NCBI RefSeq assembly: GCF_000495855.1
Contig: NZ_AWGF01000010.1
Span: forward strand, 62,001 to 126,000
From: Asticcacaulis sp. YBE204
GTDB taxonomy: Bacteria; Pseudomonadota; Alphaproteobacteria; Caulobacterales; Caulobacteraceae
Direction: 5' to 3'
Length of the DNA: 64,000 nt
Of the stretch, positions 57,131-64,000 are shown piece after piece (within the stretch, counting starts at the first letter, position 1; each line of letters starts with the position of its first letter). The position numbers and the translations under genes are program-made. Under the pieces are notes generated by a model. It was not told where the DNA came from, made no database searches, and worked only from the letters and a program-made list of their open reading frames with translations.

Positions 57131-58141
57131 ATGAGTAAGGAAGTCAAAACCCTCTACGTCGCCGAAGGCGAAGATGGTGTCCGCGTCGATCGCTTCTTCA
57201 AGCGCCGCTGGCCGCACATCAACCACGTGCAGCTCAACAAGCTGCTGCGGTCGGGTCAGGTGCGCGTCGACGGGTCGCGCGCCAAGGCCGACACGCGACT
57301 GGTCGCCGGTCAGACCGTGCGCGTGCCGCCGTTGCCGGACGCGCCGACCGAGGATCAGCAAAAGCGCGAGCGCGCCGAACTGTCGCCGCAGGAAATCCGC
57401 TACGCCAAGTCGCTGGTCCTCTACGAAGACGAGGACGTGATCGCCATCAACAAGCCGTCGGGCCTGGCCGTTCAGGGCGGGACCAAAACGAAAAATCATA
57501 TCGACCGGCTCTTGTCGGCGTGGGGTGAGGGGCTGGAGCGCCCGCGTCTGGTTCACCGTCTCGACCGCGACACGTCGGGCGTGTTGCTGCTCGGCAAGTC
57601 GCCGTCGGCGGCGGCGCGTCTGGCCGGAGCGTTTGCCAAGCGCAAGGCTTACAAGACCTACTGGGCGCTGGTCGCCGGGACGCCGGACCCCAAGGAAGGC
57701 GTCATCGACGTGCCGTTGATCAAGAAGGGCTTCAACGACCGCGAAATCGTCATGCCCGCCGATCCTAAAGAACCGGGTGCCGAAGCCGCCGAGACCGAAT
57801 ATGTGACGATCTCGCGCGCTGCGCACCGGCTGGCCTGGATGGCTTTGCGGCCGCATACGGGCCGTACGCACCAACTGCGCGCCCACATGCAGGCCATCGG
57901 TCATTGTATCCTTGGTGACCCGAAGTACAGCGACGACCTCAGCCGTCCGCTGTCCGAAGGGCTGGGCCTGCAACTGCATCACCGCCGCATCGAGCTGCCG
58001 CACCCCAGCCACGGGACGCTGATCGTCGAAGCGCCGCTCGATCCGGTCATCGCAGCGGGCTTCGAGCGCTATGGCTTCGACGAGCACGAGGCCTCGCCGG
58101 AACCGTTCCGTAAGGTGCAGAAGAGTTCCAAGAGGTATTGA
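57131..58141 (+). CDS. RluC/RluD-type 23S rRNA pseudouridine synthase
   Basis: Converts specific uridines of 23S rRNA to pseudouridine. A 336-residue protein with an N-terminal S4 RNA-binding domain (VRVDRFFKRRWPHINHVQLNKLLRSGQVRVDG) and a catalytic domain with the nucleophilic aspartate in HRLDRDTSGVLLLGKS, plus KTYWALVAG, RPHTGRTHQLRAHM and the late LHHRRIELPHP. RluC and RluD cannot be told apart by eye; the position downstream of crcB occurs in other Caulobacterales. Confidence 0.9.
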   Translation: MSKEVKTLYVAEGEDGVRVDRFFKRRWPHINHVQLNKLLRSGQVRVDGSRAKADTRLVAGQTVRVPPLPDAPTEDQQKRERAELSPQEIRYAKSLVLYEDEDVIAINKPSGLAVQGGTKTKNHIDRLLSAWGEGLERPRLVHRLDRDTSGVLLLGKSPSAAARLAGAFAKRKAYKTYWALVAGTPDPKEGVIDVPLIKKGFNDREIVMPADPKEPGAEAAETEYVTISRAAHRLAWMALRPHTGRTHQLRAHMQAIGHCILGDPKYSDDLSRPLSEGLGLQLHHRRIELPHPSHGTLIVEAPLDPVIAAGFERYGFDEHEASPEPFRKVQKSSKRY

Positions 58142-58148
58142 GCCATAT

Positions 58149-58174
58149 GCCGAAAAGTGGGAACCGGTTTTCGG
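58149..58174. repeat. CCGAAAAGTGGG...CCGGTTTTCGG palindromic repeat, copy 1
   Basis: An intergenic palindrome with CCGAAAA and TTTTCGG arms, found again at 59751-59779 and in inverted form at 60181-60206. It lies just before the HAD gene start and overlaps any upstream alternative start codons of that gene. Confidence 0.65.
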
Positions 58175-58182
58175 CGCCAGAT

Positions 58183-58893
58183 ATGGCGACCAGAACCAAT
58201 TTGCGTCTGGCTGTATTTGACGTAGACGGCACGTTGGTCGACAGCCGCGCCTCGATCCACCGCGCGGCGGTGGAAGGGGCCAAGGCGATCAATATTGATC
58301 CGCCGAACTATGACGAGGTGCGCTCGATCGTCGGCCTGTCGCTGTTCGAGGCCTTGCAGGCCATGCGGCCGGAGCTCGATCCGGAAACCGTGGCGGCCTA
58401 TACGCGCGAGTTCCAGAATGCGTTCCTGACCTTTCACGCCGATCCGGACTTCACCGAGGCGTTGTATGCCGGGGCGCACGAGACTCTGCTGCGGCTGAAG
58501 AACGACAACTGGCTGATCGGCATGGCGACGGGCAATTCGCGTAGGGGCGTGACACGGATCGTCGATCGCCACGGCTGGAAGGATATTTTCGACGTGACCT
58601 TCTGCGCAGATGACGGGCCGTCCAAGCCGCATCCGCACATGCTTCAGTGCAATCTGACGGCGCTGGGGGTGGGGACGCATCAGGCGGTGATGATCGGCGA
58701 CGCCACGCACGATATCCGCATGGCGCGCACCGCGCAGGTCCATGCTATCGGCGTGTCGTGGGGTTTTCATACGGTGGAAGAGCTTCAGGACGCCGGGGCG
58801 CATGAAATCGTGCATGATTTCAAGGCACTGGAACGGTCTCTTGAAGCGTTTTCCATTAACTCCCTCGCCCCTGTGGGGAGAGGGTTGGGGTGA
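58183..58893 (+). CDS. HAD-family phosphatase (phosphoglycolate phosphatase-like)
   Basis: A HAD-superfamily hydrolase of 236 residues from ATG 58183. Motif I is LAVFDVDGTLVDS with both catalytic aspartates, motif II the threonine in GMATGNSRRG, the lysine in SKPHPHML and motif IV GDATHDIRMARTAQ. The helical cap (TVAAYTREFQNAFL...) places it with phosphoglycolate phosphatase/pyrophosphatase types. ATG 58183 is chosen because the in-frame ATG at 58147 lies in a dispersed palindromic repeat. The C-terminus (LAPVGRGLG) is encoded by a second repeat, so it was probably extended by insertion. Confidence 0.88.
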   Translation: MATRTNLRLAVFDVDGTLVDSRASIHRAAVEGAKAINIDPPNYDEVRSIVGLSLFEALQAMRPELDPETVAAYTREFQNAFLTFHADPDFTEALYAGAHETLLRLKNDNWLIGMATGNSRRGVTRIVDRHGWKDIFDVTFCADDGPSKPHPHMLQCNLTALGVGTHQAVMIGDATHDIRMARTAQVHAIGVSWGFHTVEELQDAGAHEIVHDFKALERSLEAFSINSLAPVGRGLG

Positions 58894-58981
58894 GGGGGCT
58901 GCTTCGGTGGCTGTTACTCCCCCTCACCCGGCGCTAACGCGCCACCCTCTCCCCCCAAGAATCAAAAATGGGGGCGAGGGG
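58861..58981. repeat. CCCTCTCCCC-type dispersed repeat, second copy
   Basis: Same family as 56131-56240, with CCCTC...GAGGG arms and a CACCCGGCGC...GCGCCACCC centre. It forms the last codons of the HAD gene and ends just before the ATP12 gene. Confidence 0.7.
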
Positions 58982-58999
58982 ATTGTTGCGAGATATTTA

Positions 59000-59746
59000 A
59001 TGACCTACAAAGCCGAAGCCCCGTCCAAACGCACCGATCAGGTCGGTCATAAGCCCAAGCGCTTCTGGACCACGGTAGAGATCGCCGCCGCGCCGGGTGG
59101 GTACGGCGTCAATCTCGATGGCCGTCCGGTGAAGACCCCGCTGGGTCAGGTGCTGGTCCTGCCGAATTTCGCGCTGGCGGCCTTGGTCGGGCGCGAATGG
59201 GAAGCCGTCGAGGACTATGTCGAGTTCACGTCGATGCCCCTGACGCGACTGGGCTTCGCGGCTATGGATCACATGGAAACCGGCCTCGACGCTGCTCTGG
59301 CCGAGGCCGCACGCTTTTCCGAGACCGATCTGGTGTGCTATCCGGCGGACTATCCTCAGGCCCTGATCGAGCGCGAAGCCGCCGCGTGGCAGCCGGTCGT
59401 CGCGTGGAGCAAGGTCGAACTGGGTCTTGAATTCGTTCAGCAAAAGACCCTGATCCATCAGCCGCAACCGGCGGCGACCATTGAAGGCGTTCAATCATTG
59501 ATAAGCAACGCCGATGTCTATACGCGCGCCGGTTTGCTGGTCGCCATTCCGCTGTTAGGCTCGGTCGTTCTGGCGCTCGCTCTGTGGAAGGGCCGTCTTA
59601 CGGGTGAGGCGGCGTTCGAAGCCTCGCGCGTTGGCGAAGCGTTCCAGATGGAAACCTGGGGCGACGATGCCGAAGCCGTTCAGCGCGCGGCCAACCAGAA
59701 GACGCAGGCGCAAAGCCTTGAGGCGTGGTTTAAGGCGTTAGTCTAA
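59000..59746 (+). CDS. ATP12-family F1-ATPase assembly chaperone
   Basis: Assists assembly of the F1 alpha subunit, a function known from mitochondria and conserved in alphaproteobacteria. The 248-residue protein has the family's RFWTTVEIAAAPGGYGVNLDGRPVKTPLGQVLVLP and WEAVEDYVEFTSMPLTRLGFAAMD (the AEWDAQ.E.I.P..MP equivalent), and RFSETDLVCYPADYPQALIEREAAAWQPVV. Although the frame is open much further upstream, ATG 59000 begins just after the repeat and starts the conserved part. Confidence 0.92.
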   Translation: MTYKAEAPSKRTDQVGHKPKRFWTTVEIAAAPGGYGVNLDGRPVKTPLGQVLVLPNFALAALVGREWEAVEDYVEFTSMPLTRLGFAAMDHMETGLDAALAEAARFSETDLVCYPADYPQALIEREAAAWQPVVAWSKVELGLEFVQQKTLIHQPQPAATIEGVQSLISNADVYTRAGLLVAIPLLGSVVLALALWKGRLTGEAAFEASRVGEAFQMETWGDDAEAVQRAANQKTQAQSLEAWFKALV

Positions 59747-59750
59747 GCGC

Positions 59751-59779
59751 ATGCCAAAAAGTGGGCACCGGTTTTTGGG
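59751..59779. repeat. CCGAAAAGTGGG-type palindrome, copy 2
   Basis: The sequence ATGCCAAAAAGTGGGCACCG and its right arm match copy 1 with a few substitutions. It follows the ATP12 stop directly and could act as a hairpin at the transcript end. Confidence 0.55.
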
Positions 59780-59973
59780 TAAAATGCGCGACAAAGACAA
59801 GTTACTCGCCTCCCACACGAACCGTTACAATAAATAATATCAATTGTGACCGGCAGGGGGCTATCTCGCAGGTGCAAAATTTGCTATGACAGCGTTGTCA
59901 GAACGATGAAGCGCCAAACACTTTCAATCCGGTTCTCGCGGCTGACCCCTGAAAACTCTTTGTTTGTGGAGAT

Positions 59974-60054
59974 ATGACAATGGAAAAGATGATCGAAAAA
60001 TTCATGGCCGCCTTGCTGGCCTTCGGTTTCGCGCCCTCGTCGGCGTCGAACTAA
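59974..60054 (+). CDS. Tiny ORF 1 (26 aa), possible amphipathic peptide
   Basis: An ATG at 59974 with a GGAG-like box (TGTGGAGAT) encodes MTMEKMIEKFMAALLAFGFA and SSASN to a stop at 60052. The first 20 residues form a potential amphipathic helix with Lys/Glu and hydrophobic residues. It lies in a 500-nt gap with no larger gene and is followed 33 nt later by a second tiny ORF. No homologue known to me; coding status is inferred from ribosome-binding site and composition. Confidence 0.35.
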   Translation: MTMEKMIEKFMAALLAFGFAPSSASN

Positions 60055-60087
60055 ATCGCCTCTGTAAGCGTAGAAAGAACCAAGACT

Positions 60088-60162
60088 ATGACCTTCCTGA
60101 CCAACCTGTTCGCCAATGTGATCGTCGCCTGGGCCCGCGCCCACCGCCTGCCGGTCGCTTAG
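60088..60162 (+). CDS. Tiny ORF 2 (24 aa), possible amphipathic peptide
   Basis: ATG 60088 encodes MTFLTNLFANVIVAWARAHR and LPVA, a hydrophobic helix with a basic end resembling small membrane-active or toxin-like peptides. A weak AGAAAG box precedes it. It is tandem with the 26-codon ORF and followed by a palindromic repeat and a strong terminator, so a short transcript from about 59900 to 60266 would carry both. Confidence 0.35.
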   Translation: MTFLTNLFANVIVAWARAHRLPVA

Positions 60163-60180
60163 TTTGACGCGCACCTGTTT

Positions 60181-60206
60181 CCGAAAACCGTTATACACTT
60201 TTCGGG
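60181..60206. repeat. CCGAAAAC...TTTTCGG palindrome, copy 3 (inverted)
   Basis: CCGAAAACCG at 60181-60190 and CTTTTCGG near 60199-60206 give the same core as copies 1 and 2 read on the other strand. Confidence 0.5.
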
Positions 60207-60237
60207 GTACGCTTGCCGCGACCAAAACTACCAAAAA

Positions 60238-60266
60238 CGCCGCCGGTTCATCCCGGCGGCTTTTTT
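60238..60266. terminator. Bidirectional Rho-independent terminator
   Basis: An 8-bp stem (GCCGCCGG with CCGGCGGC) with a short TTCAT-type loop and T-runs on both sides. It serves the tiny-ORF transcript on the plus strand and the acyltransferase gene ending at 60266 on the minus strand. Confidence 0.88.
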
Positions 60267-61405
60267 CATGCCTTTTTGAACGGTGAGGCTTCGACCTCCA
60301 GCATCTGCATCTGTTCCATCACCGCCATGCGTTCCTGCAACAGATAGCGCTCGACCGGGGCGCGCAGGCCAGCGTCGCGAATATGATGCGCCGAATAGAC
60401 CGGGTGGGGCAGGTAGCCACGCGAAATCTTATGCTCGCCCTGGGTGCCCGCCTCGACGCGTTTCAAACCGTGCGCGATGGCGTAGTCGATGGCCTGATAA
60501 TAGCAGACCTCGAAATGCAGGAACGGCACCTCGACGGTCGCGCCCCATTGGCGGCCATAGAGCGTATCACCGCTGACATAGTTGATCGCGCCCGCCACCG
60601 CCTCATCGCCATCGTAGGCAAAAACCAGTACGATACGCGCACGCATCCGCTGGGTGATAAGCGAGAAAAACTCGCGCGTCAGATAGGGCGAGCCCCATTT
60701 GCGGTCGTAGGTATTTTCGATGAAGGCGTGCATCTGGTCGAGATGCGCTTCGGTGATGTCGTCGCCGGTAATGACGCGCAGGTCGAGTGCGGCATGCACG
60801 TCGCGGCGCTCGCGACGGATTACCTTGCGCCGGTTGGCGGACAGGGCGCCAAGGAAATCGTCGAAGGTCGCGTAGCCGTTATTGTCCCACCAGAATTGCT
60901 GATCCTGACGTAACAAAAGACCCTGTTCACCCATTTCTTCCCATTCTTCGGCGGTGGGGAAGTTGATATGCAGTGATGACAGGCCGTTAGTGTCGGTGAG
61001 GTCCACGGCGGCGCGGATCAGGGCGCGGCGTATCTCAGGATCGGGCGATAGCAACCGCGCGCCCGTGACGGGCGTGAACGGCGCGGCGGACAGCAGTTTC
61101 GGGTAATAGCGCCCGCCTGCACGTTCATAGGCCTGCGCCCAGCTATGGTCGAAGACGTATTCGCCCATCGAATGCAGCTTGAGATACAGCGGCATGACGC
61201 CCCGGATCGTGCCGGTGTCGTCGCTTAAGGAGAGGTGATGCGGCAACCAGCCGGACGCTTCGCCAACGCAATCGGTCTGTTCAAGCGTTTCGAGAAAGGC
61301 GTGCGAATTGAAGGGATTGTCGTCGCCTTTTAAACCATCCCAGACGGTGGCGTCGATCTCCGAGATCGAACGGTGCAGGGCGACGGTCAGAGTGGGCATG
61401 GACAT
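60266..61405 (-). CDS. FemAB-like/GNAT acyltransferase (PF04339 type)
   Basis: A 379-residue protein of the family once called peptidoglycan biosynthesis/recognition protein (DUF482). Seen: NPFNSHAFLETLEQTDCVGEASGW, HSWAQAYERAGGRYYPKLLSAAPFTPVTGARLL, LHINFPTAEEW, RKVIRRERRD and the GNAT-like VFAYDGDEAVAGAINYVSGDTLYGRQWGA with FHFEVCYYQAIDYAI. It acts in the cytoplasm, substrate unknown. Full length. Confidence 0.88.
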   Translation of the reverse strand: MSMPTLTVALHRSISEIDATVWDGLKGDDNPFNSHAFLETLEQTDCVGEASGWLPHHLSLSDDTGTIRGVMPLYLKLHSMGEYVFDHSWAQAYERAGGRYYPKLLSAAPFTPVTGARLLSPDPEIRRALIRAAVDLTDTNGLSSLHINFPTAEEWEEMGEQGLLLRQDQQFWWDNNGYATFDDFLGALSANRRKVIRRERRDVHAALDLRVITGDDITEAHLDQMHAFIENTYDRKWGSPYLTREFFSLITQRMRARIVLVFAYDGDEAVAGAINYVSGDTLYGRQWGATVEVPFLHFEVCYYQAIDYAIAHGLKRVEAGTQGEHKISRGYLPHPVYSAHHIRDAGLRAPVERYLLQERMAVMEQMQMLEVEASPFKKA

Positions 61406-61449
61406 GCGCCTAATCTAGGCGGTCTCATGTAAGATGCAAGAAAGTATAG

Positions 61450-61556
61450 AACACGGAAAGCACGGAAAGCACGGAAAGAAGGAAAACACGGATAATGAGC
61501 GATCAGGTCTCAGGCTACATCCGTGCTTTCTCTCTTTCCGTGTTTTTCTGTGTTAA
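61450..61556. repeat. CACGGAAAG tandem repeat with inverted partner
   Basis: Three tandem copies of a 9-nt CACGGAAAG unit (61451-61478) followed by a diverged reverse complement (CCGTGCTTTC...CTTTCCGTGTTTTT, 61521-61547) about 40 nt on. Together they can form a long imperfect hairpin between the acyltransferase and RidA genes. Confidence 0.6.
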
Positions 61557-61570
61557 AACCTTTTAACCCC

Positions 61571-62032
61571 TCACGCCACTTCGATCACGGCGTCGATTTC
61601 GACGGCAAAACCGAGCGGGATTTTGTAAATCCCGACCGCCGAACGGGCGTGGCGACCGGCGTCGCCCAACACCTCGACCATCAGGTCCGAGCAGCCGTTG
61701 ACGACCTGCGGGATGGCGTAGAAGTCCGGCCCCGCCTGCACGAAGGCGCCCAGCTTGACGACGCGCACGACGTTGTCGAGGTCGCCACCGGCCGCCGCCT
61801 TCATCTGCGCCAGCAGGTTGATGCCGCAGACGCGCGCCGCTTCGGTGGCTTCTTCCGGGCTGACGTCGACGCCGACCGTGCCCTTGAAGCGGCCCGAACC
61901 GTCGTTCGACAACTGACCCGAAATATGGACCGTGTTACCGCTGCGCACGAAGGGCACGTAGTTGGCGACGGGGGCGGTCGGCACGGGCAGGGTGATGCCC
62001 AATTCGGCCAGACGGGCTTCGGTTTTCGACAT
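61571..62032 (-). CDS. RidA-family (YjgF/YER057c) protein
   Basis: A 153-residue RidA-like protein of the longer, non-classical subgroup that starts with a helix (MSKTEARLAELGITLPVP). It deaminates or shields reactive enamines/imines by family. The trimer core is FVRSGNTVHISGQLSNDG, NLLAQMKAAAGGDLDNVVRVVKLGAFV and the C-terminal ARSAVGIYKIPLGFAVEIDAVIEVA, with the catalytic Arg in GRHARSAVG. Closely resembles other alphaproteobacterial homologues. Confidence 0.9.
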   Translation of the reverse strand: MSKTEARLAELGITLPVPTAPVANYVPFVRSGNTVHISGQLSNDGSGRFKGTVGVDVSPEEATEAARVCGINLLAQMKAAAGGDLDNVVRVVKLGAFVQAGPDFYAIPQVVNGCSDLMVEVLGDAGRHARSAVGIYKIPLGFAVEIDAVIEVA

Positions 62033-62285
62033 GTCAGGGACTCCTTCAAATCAGATGCCCGCTTATAACGAAAAAGCGCCGTCTTTCAAACGCACCTGTG
62101 CATGACCATATGCGTTAAGGCAAAAACCGACCATCTTTACCTTTTGTTACCTTCCCTTTCACCTCGGCTTAAGACAGTTCCGCTAAGGTCAACGGTCATA
62201 TAGTCCGACACCGCCGCGAATCGCGGACCGCCGGGCGACCCCGCCGTAGTCCCCATAAGGCACGACCGCATTGGATACCCTGGTA

Positions 62286-62654
62286 ATGACCGCAAAGAAG
62301 GTCCTCATCGTCGAGGACAACGAATTGAACATGAAGCTGTTTCATGACCTGCTCGATGCGCAGGGTTATGACACGCTACAGACCGGGGAAGGGCTCTCCG
62401 CGCTGGCCCTGGCGCGCAAGCATCGCCCGGACCTGATCCTCATGGATATTCAGTTGCCCGAAATTTCCGGCCTCGAAGTCACCAAGTGGCTGAAAGAGGA
62501 CGATGAGCTGTCGCACATCCCGGTCATTGCGGTGACGGCCTTCGCCATGAAGGGCGACGAGGAGCGTATCCGCGAAGGCGGTTGCGAGGCCTATATCTCG
62601 AAGCCGATTTCGGTCTCGCACTTTCTCGAAACCGTCAGACGGTATCTCGCGTAG
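62286..62654 (+). CDS. divK: DivK, single-domain cell-cycle response regulator
   Basis: DivK switches the DivJ/PleC phosphorelay and, phosphorylated, inhibits the CckA-CtrA pathway through DivL, driving the swarmer-to-stalked transition. The 122-residue receiver has the acidic pocket VEDNELN (residues 9-15), phospho-acceptor Asp54 in [20 protein letters not shown], switch Thr in [17 protein letters not shown] and Lys in YISKPIS. The sequence is very close to Caulobacter DivK. I chose ATG 62286 over a TTG at 62271. It is 19 nt upstream of pleD, as in Caulobacter. Confidence 0.96.
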   Translation: MTAKKVLIVEDNELNMKLFHDLLDAQGYDTLQTGEGLSALALARKHRPDLILMDIQLPEISGLEVTKWLKEDDELSHIPVIAVTAFAMKGDEERIREGGCEAYISKPISVSHFLETVRRYLA

Positions 62655-62673
62655 GTTTGGTAAGGGGGATTAG

Positions 62674-64000
62674 ATGAGCGCCAAGATTCTGGTCGTCGAC
62701 GATATCCCGGCCAATGTCCGCCTGTTGCAGGCCAAACTGGAGGCCGACTATTACGAGGTGATCGTCGCCCATTCGGGTCATGAGGCGCTGGAACTTGCCG
62801 TCAACGATCCGCCGGACCTGATCCTGCTCGACGTCATGATGCCGGAGCTGGACGGCTACGCCGTCACGCGGCAGCTTAAAGAGCATCCGACGACCCGCCA
62901 TATTCCGATTATTCTCGTCACCGCCCTTGATGGTCGCGAAGACCGCCTGTCGGGGCTTGAGGCCGGGGCCGACGACTTCCTGACCAAGCCGGTCGACGAC
63001 GTGATCCTGTTCGCGCGTCTGAAGGCGCTGGTGCGGCTCAAGCAGATGTTCGACGAATTGCGTCAGCGCGAGGCCTCAAGTCGCCGCATGGGCCTGTTCG
63101 ACGCGGCGCAGCTTCAGCGCCAGGTCACCGCTACCGGCAACGTCCTGATCATCGACGACAATCCGAAACAGGCCGAGCGCCTGATGCACGCTCTGGGCGC
63201 CACGCACCGTTGCGCCTACGAGACCGACCCGCAGAAGGCGCTGAAAATCGCCGCCGGACGTGTCGATCTGCTGGTGCTGAATCTGACCGTGCGCGCGTTC
63301 GACGCCCTGCGCTTCGTGGCGCAACTGCGTTCCAGCGAGGCGACGCGGCAGACGCCCGTGCTGGGGATTTTCAACGCCGACGACCGCCCGGTCCTGCTCA
63401 AGGCGCTGGAACTCGGCGTCAACGACGTGCTGCCCAAGCCCGTCGATTCGCTGGAGCTGATCGCGCGCGCGCGGACGCAGATTCGCCGCAAGCGTTATGC
63501 CGATTTCCTGCGCACAAGCCTCGACAAGTCGCTGGAGCTGGCGGTCACCGACCCTCTGACCGGGCTGAACAACCGCCGTTACATGGATATGCAACTGGCG
63601 CAACTCATGCGCCGGCACCTGAAAACGGACGAGGACGTTTCGGTCCTGCTGCTCGATATCGATCATTTCAAGCGCGTCAATGACGGCTTCGGCCACGATG
63701 CCGGCGACGAGGTGCTCAGAGAGTTCGCAGGTCGGTTGGGGATCAATGTCCGCGCCATCGACATGCCGTGCCGTATGGGTGGCGAAGAGTTCGTGGTCAT
63801 CATGCCGGACACCGACTCCGCCGACGCGCAGGTTATCGCCGAACGCGTCAGGTCCAATGTCGCCGCCGCGCCGTTCGCGCTGGCCGACGGGCGCACGCTG
63901 GACGTGACCGTCAGTGTCGGCGTGGCGACCCTGACGGGGCTGGGCGACTCGATCGAGGCCATGCTGAAGCGCGCCGACGAAGCGGTTTACGAGGCCAAGC
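62674..64000 (+). CDS. pleD: PleD, REC-REC-GGDEF diguanylate cyclase (3' end cut)
   Basis: Makes c-di-GMP at the stalked pole when phosphorylated by DivJ/PleC. The first 442 codons are in the window; about a dozen are lost at the edge. Receiver 1 has Asp53 (LLDVMMPELDG); receiver 2 (about 150-270) lacks the usual phospho-acceptor and serves dimerisation. The GGDEF domain has the active motif GGEEF and the upstream inhibitory I-site RxxD (RAIDMPCRMGGEEF). Start ATG 62674 has an AAGGGGG box. Identification is firm. Confidence 0.96.
   Translation, partial: MSAKILVVDDIPANVRLLQAKLEADYYEVIVAHSGHEALELAVNDPPDLILLDVMMPELDGYAVTRQLKEHPTTRHIPIILVTALDGREDRLSGLEAGADDFLTKPVDDVILFARLKALVRLKQMFDELRQREASSRRMGLFDAAQLQRQVTATGNVLIIDDNPKQAERLMHALGATHRCAYETDPQKALKIAAGRVDLLVLNLTVRAFDALRFVAQLRSSEATRQTPVLGIFNADDRPVLLKALELGVNDVLPKPVDSLELIARARTQIRRKRYADFLRTSLDKSLELAVTDPLTGLNNRRYMDMQLAQLMRRHLKTDEDVSVLLLDIDHFKRVNDGFGHDAGDEVLREFAGRLGINVRAIDMPCRMGGEEFVVIMPDTDSADAQVIAERVRSNVAAAPFALADGRTLDVTVSVGVATLTGLGDSIEAMLKRADEAVYEAK

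Overview
The window looks like chromosome of an alphaproteobacterium of the Caulobacterales, most likely Asticcacaulis or a close relative. The right third carries a Caulobacter-type set of cell-cycle and proteolysis genes: mipZ next to a small DnaJ-domain gene, clpS-clpA, and divK-pleD in tandem, with GC-rich codon use. This assignment rests on gene content and protein resemblance read by eye; no database search was run.

Left region (1 to about 40.86 kb) is accessory in character. It holds fdhD with an FdhF/YdeP-type molybdenum oxidoreductase and a catalase-like protein, a GH130-like gene, two alpha/beta hydrolases, a large KatE catalase, a YciE/F ferritin-like protein with small hydrophilic proteins, a BLUF photoreceptor, an alcohol dehydrogenase with an SDR, a five-ORF chain joined by 4-nt overlaps ending in mntH, two hybrid histidine kinases, a DUF3772/MscS channel, a receiver-only regulator and a DMT transporter. 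It then holds a YqcI/YcgG heme N-hydroxylase-like gene with a DUF1989 gene, divergent from a ferritin-like gene of the VioB/RebD type, followed by ku, a ligD lacking the phosphoesterase domain, xthA, a NUDIX gene and a deletion-broken isochorismatase. Oxidative, DNA-damage, osmotic and light responses dominate. At its right edge sit an AlpA/Xis-like gene and a tyrosine integrase that abuts a radC whose C-terminus has been replaced, so an integrative element entered radC here; its left end is not seen.

Right region (41.4 to 64 kb) is core-like. It contains map (with radC), mipZ, a DnaJ-domain protein, a D,D-carboxypeptidase with SPOR domain, a phasin, clpS and clpA, a DUF4153 membrane protein, an LLM oxidoreductase, a tiny Thivi_2564-type membrane protein, a PAS-GGDEF-EAL protein, a phosphatase, a HIT protein, crcB, an RluC/D-type pseudouridine synthase, a HAD phosphatase, an ATP12 chaperone, a FemAB-like acyltransferase, a RidA protein, divK and the first ~442 codons of pleD (cut by the window edge). 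Intergenic DNA here carries several families of short dispersed repeats, a MITE-like element, a CtrA-type box, and two tandem tiny ORFs (26 and 24 codons) that I do not recognise.

The best candidates for something undescribed are the DUF1989/YcgG/ferritin-like module (30061-32800), the overlapping chain with two tiny membrane-type ORFs (14689-19379), and the tandem micro-ORFs at 59974-60162.
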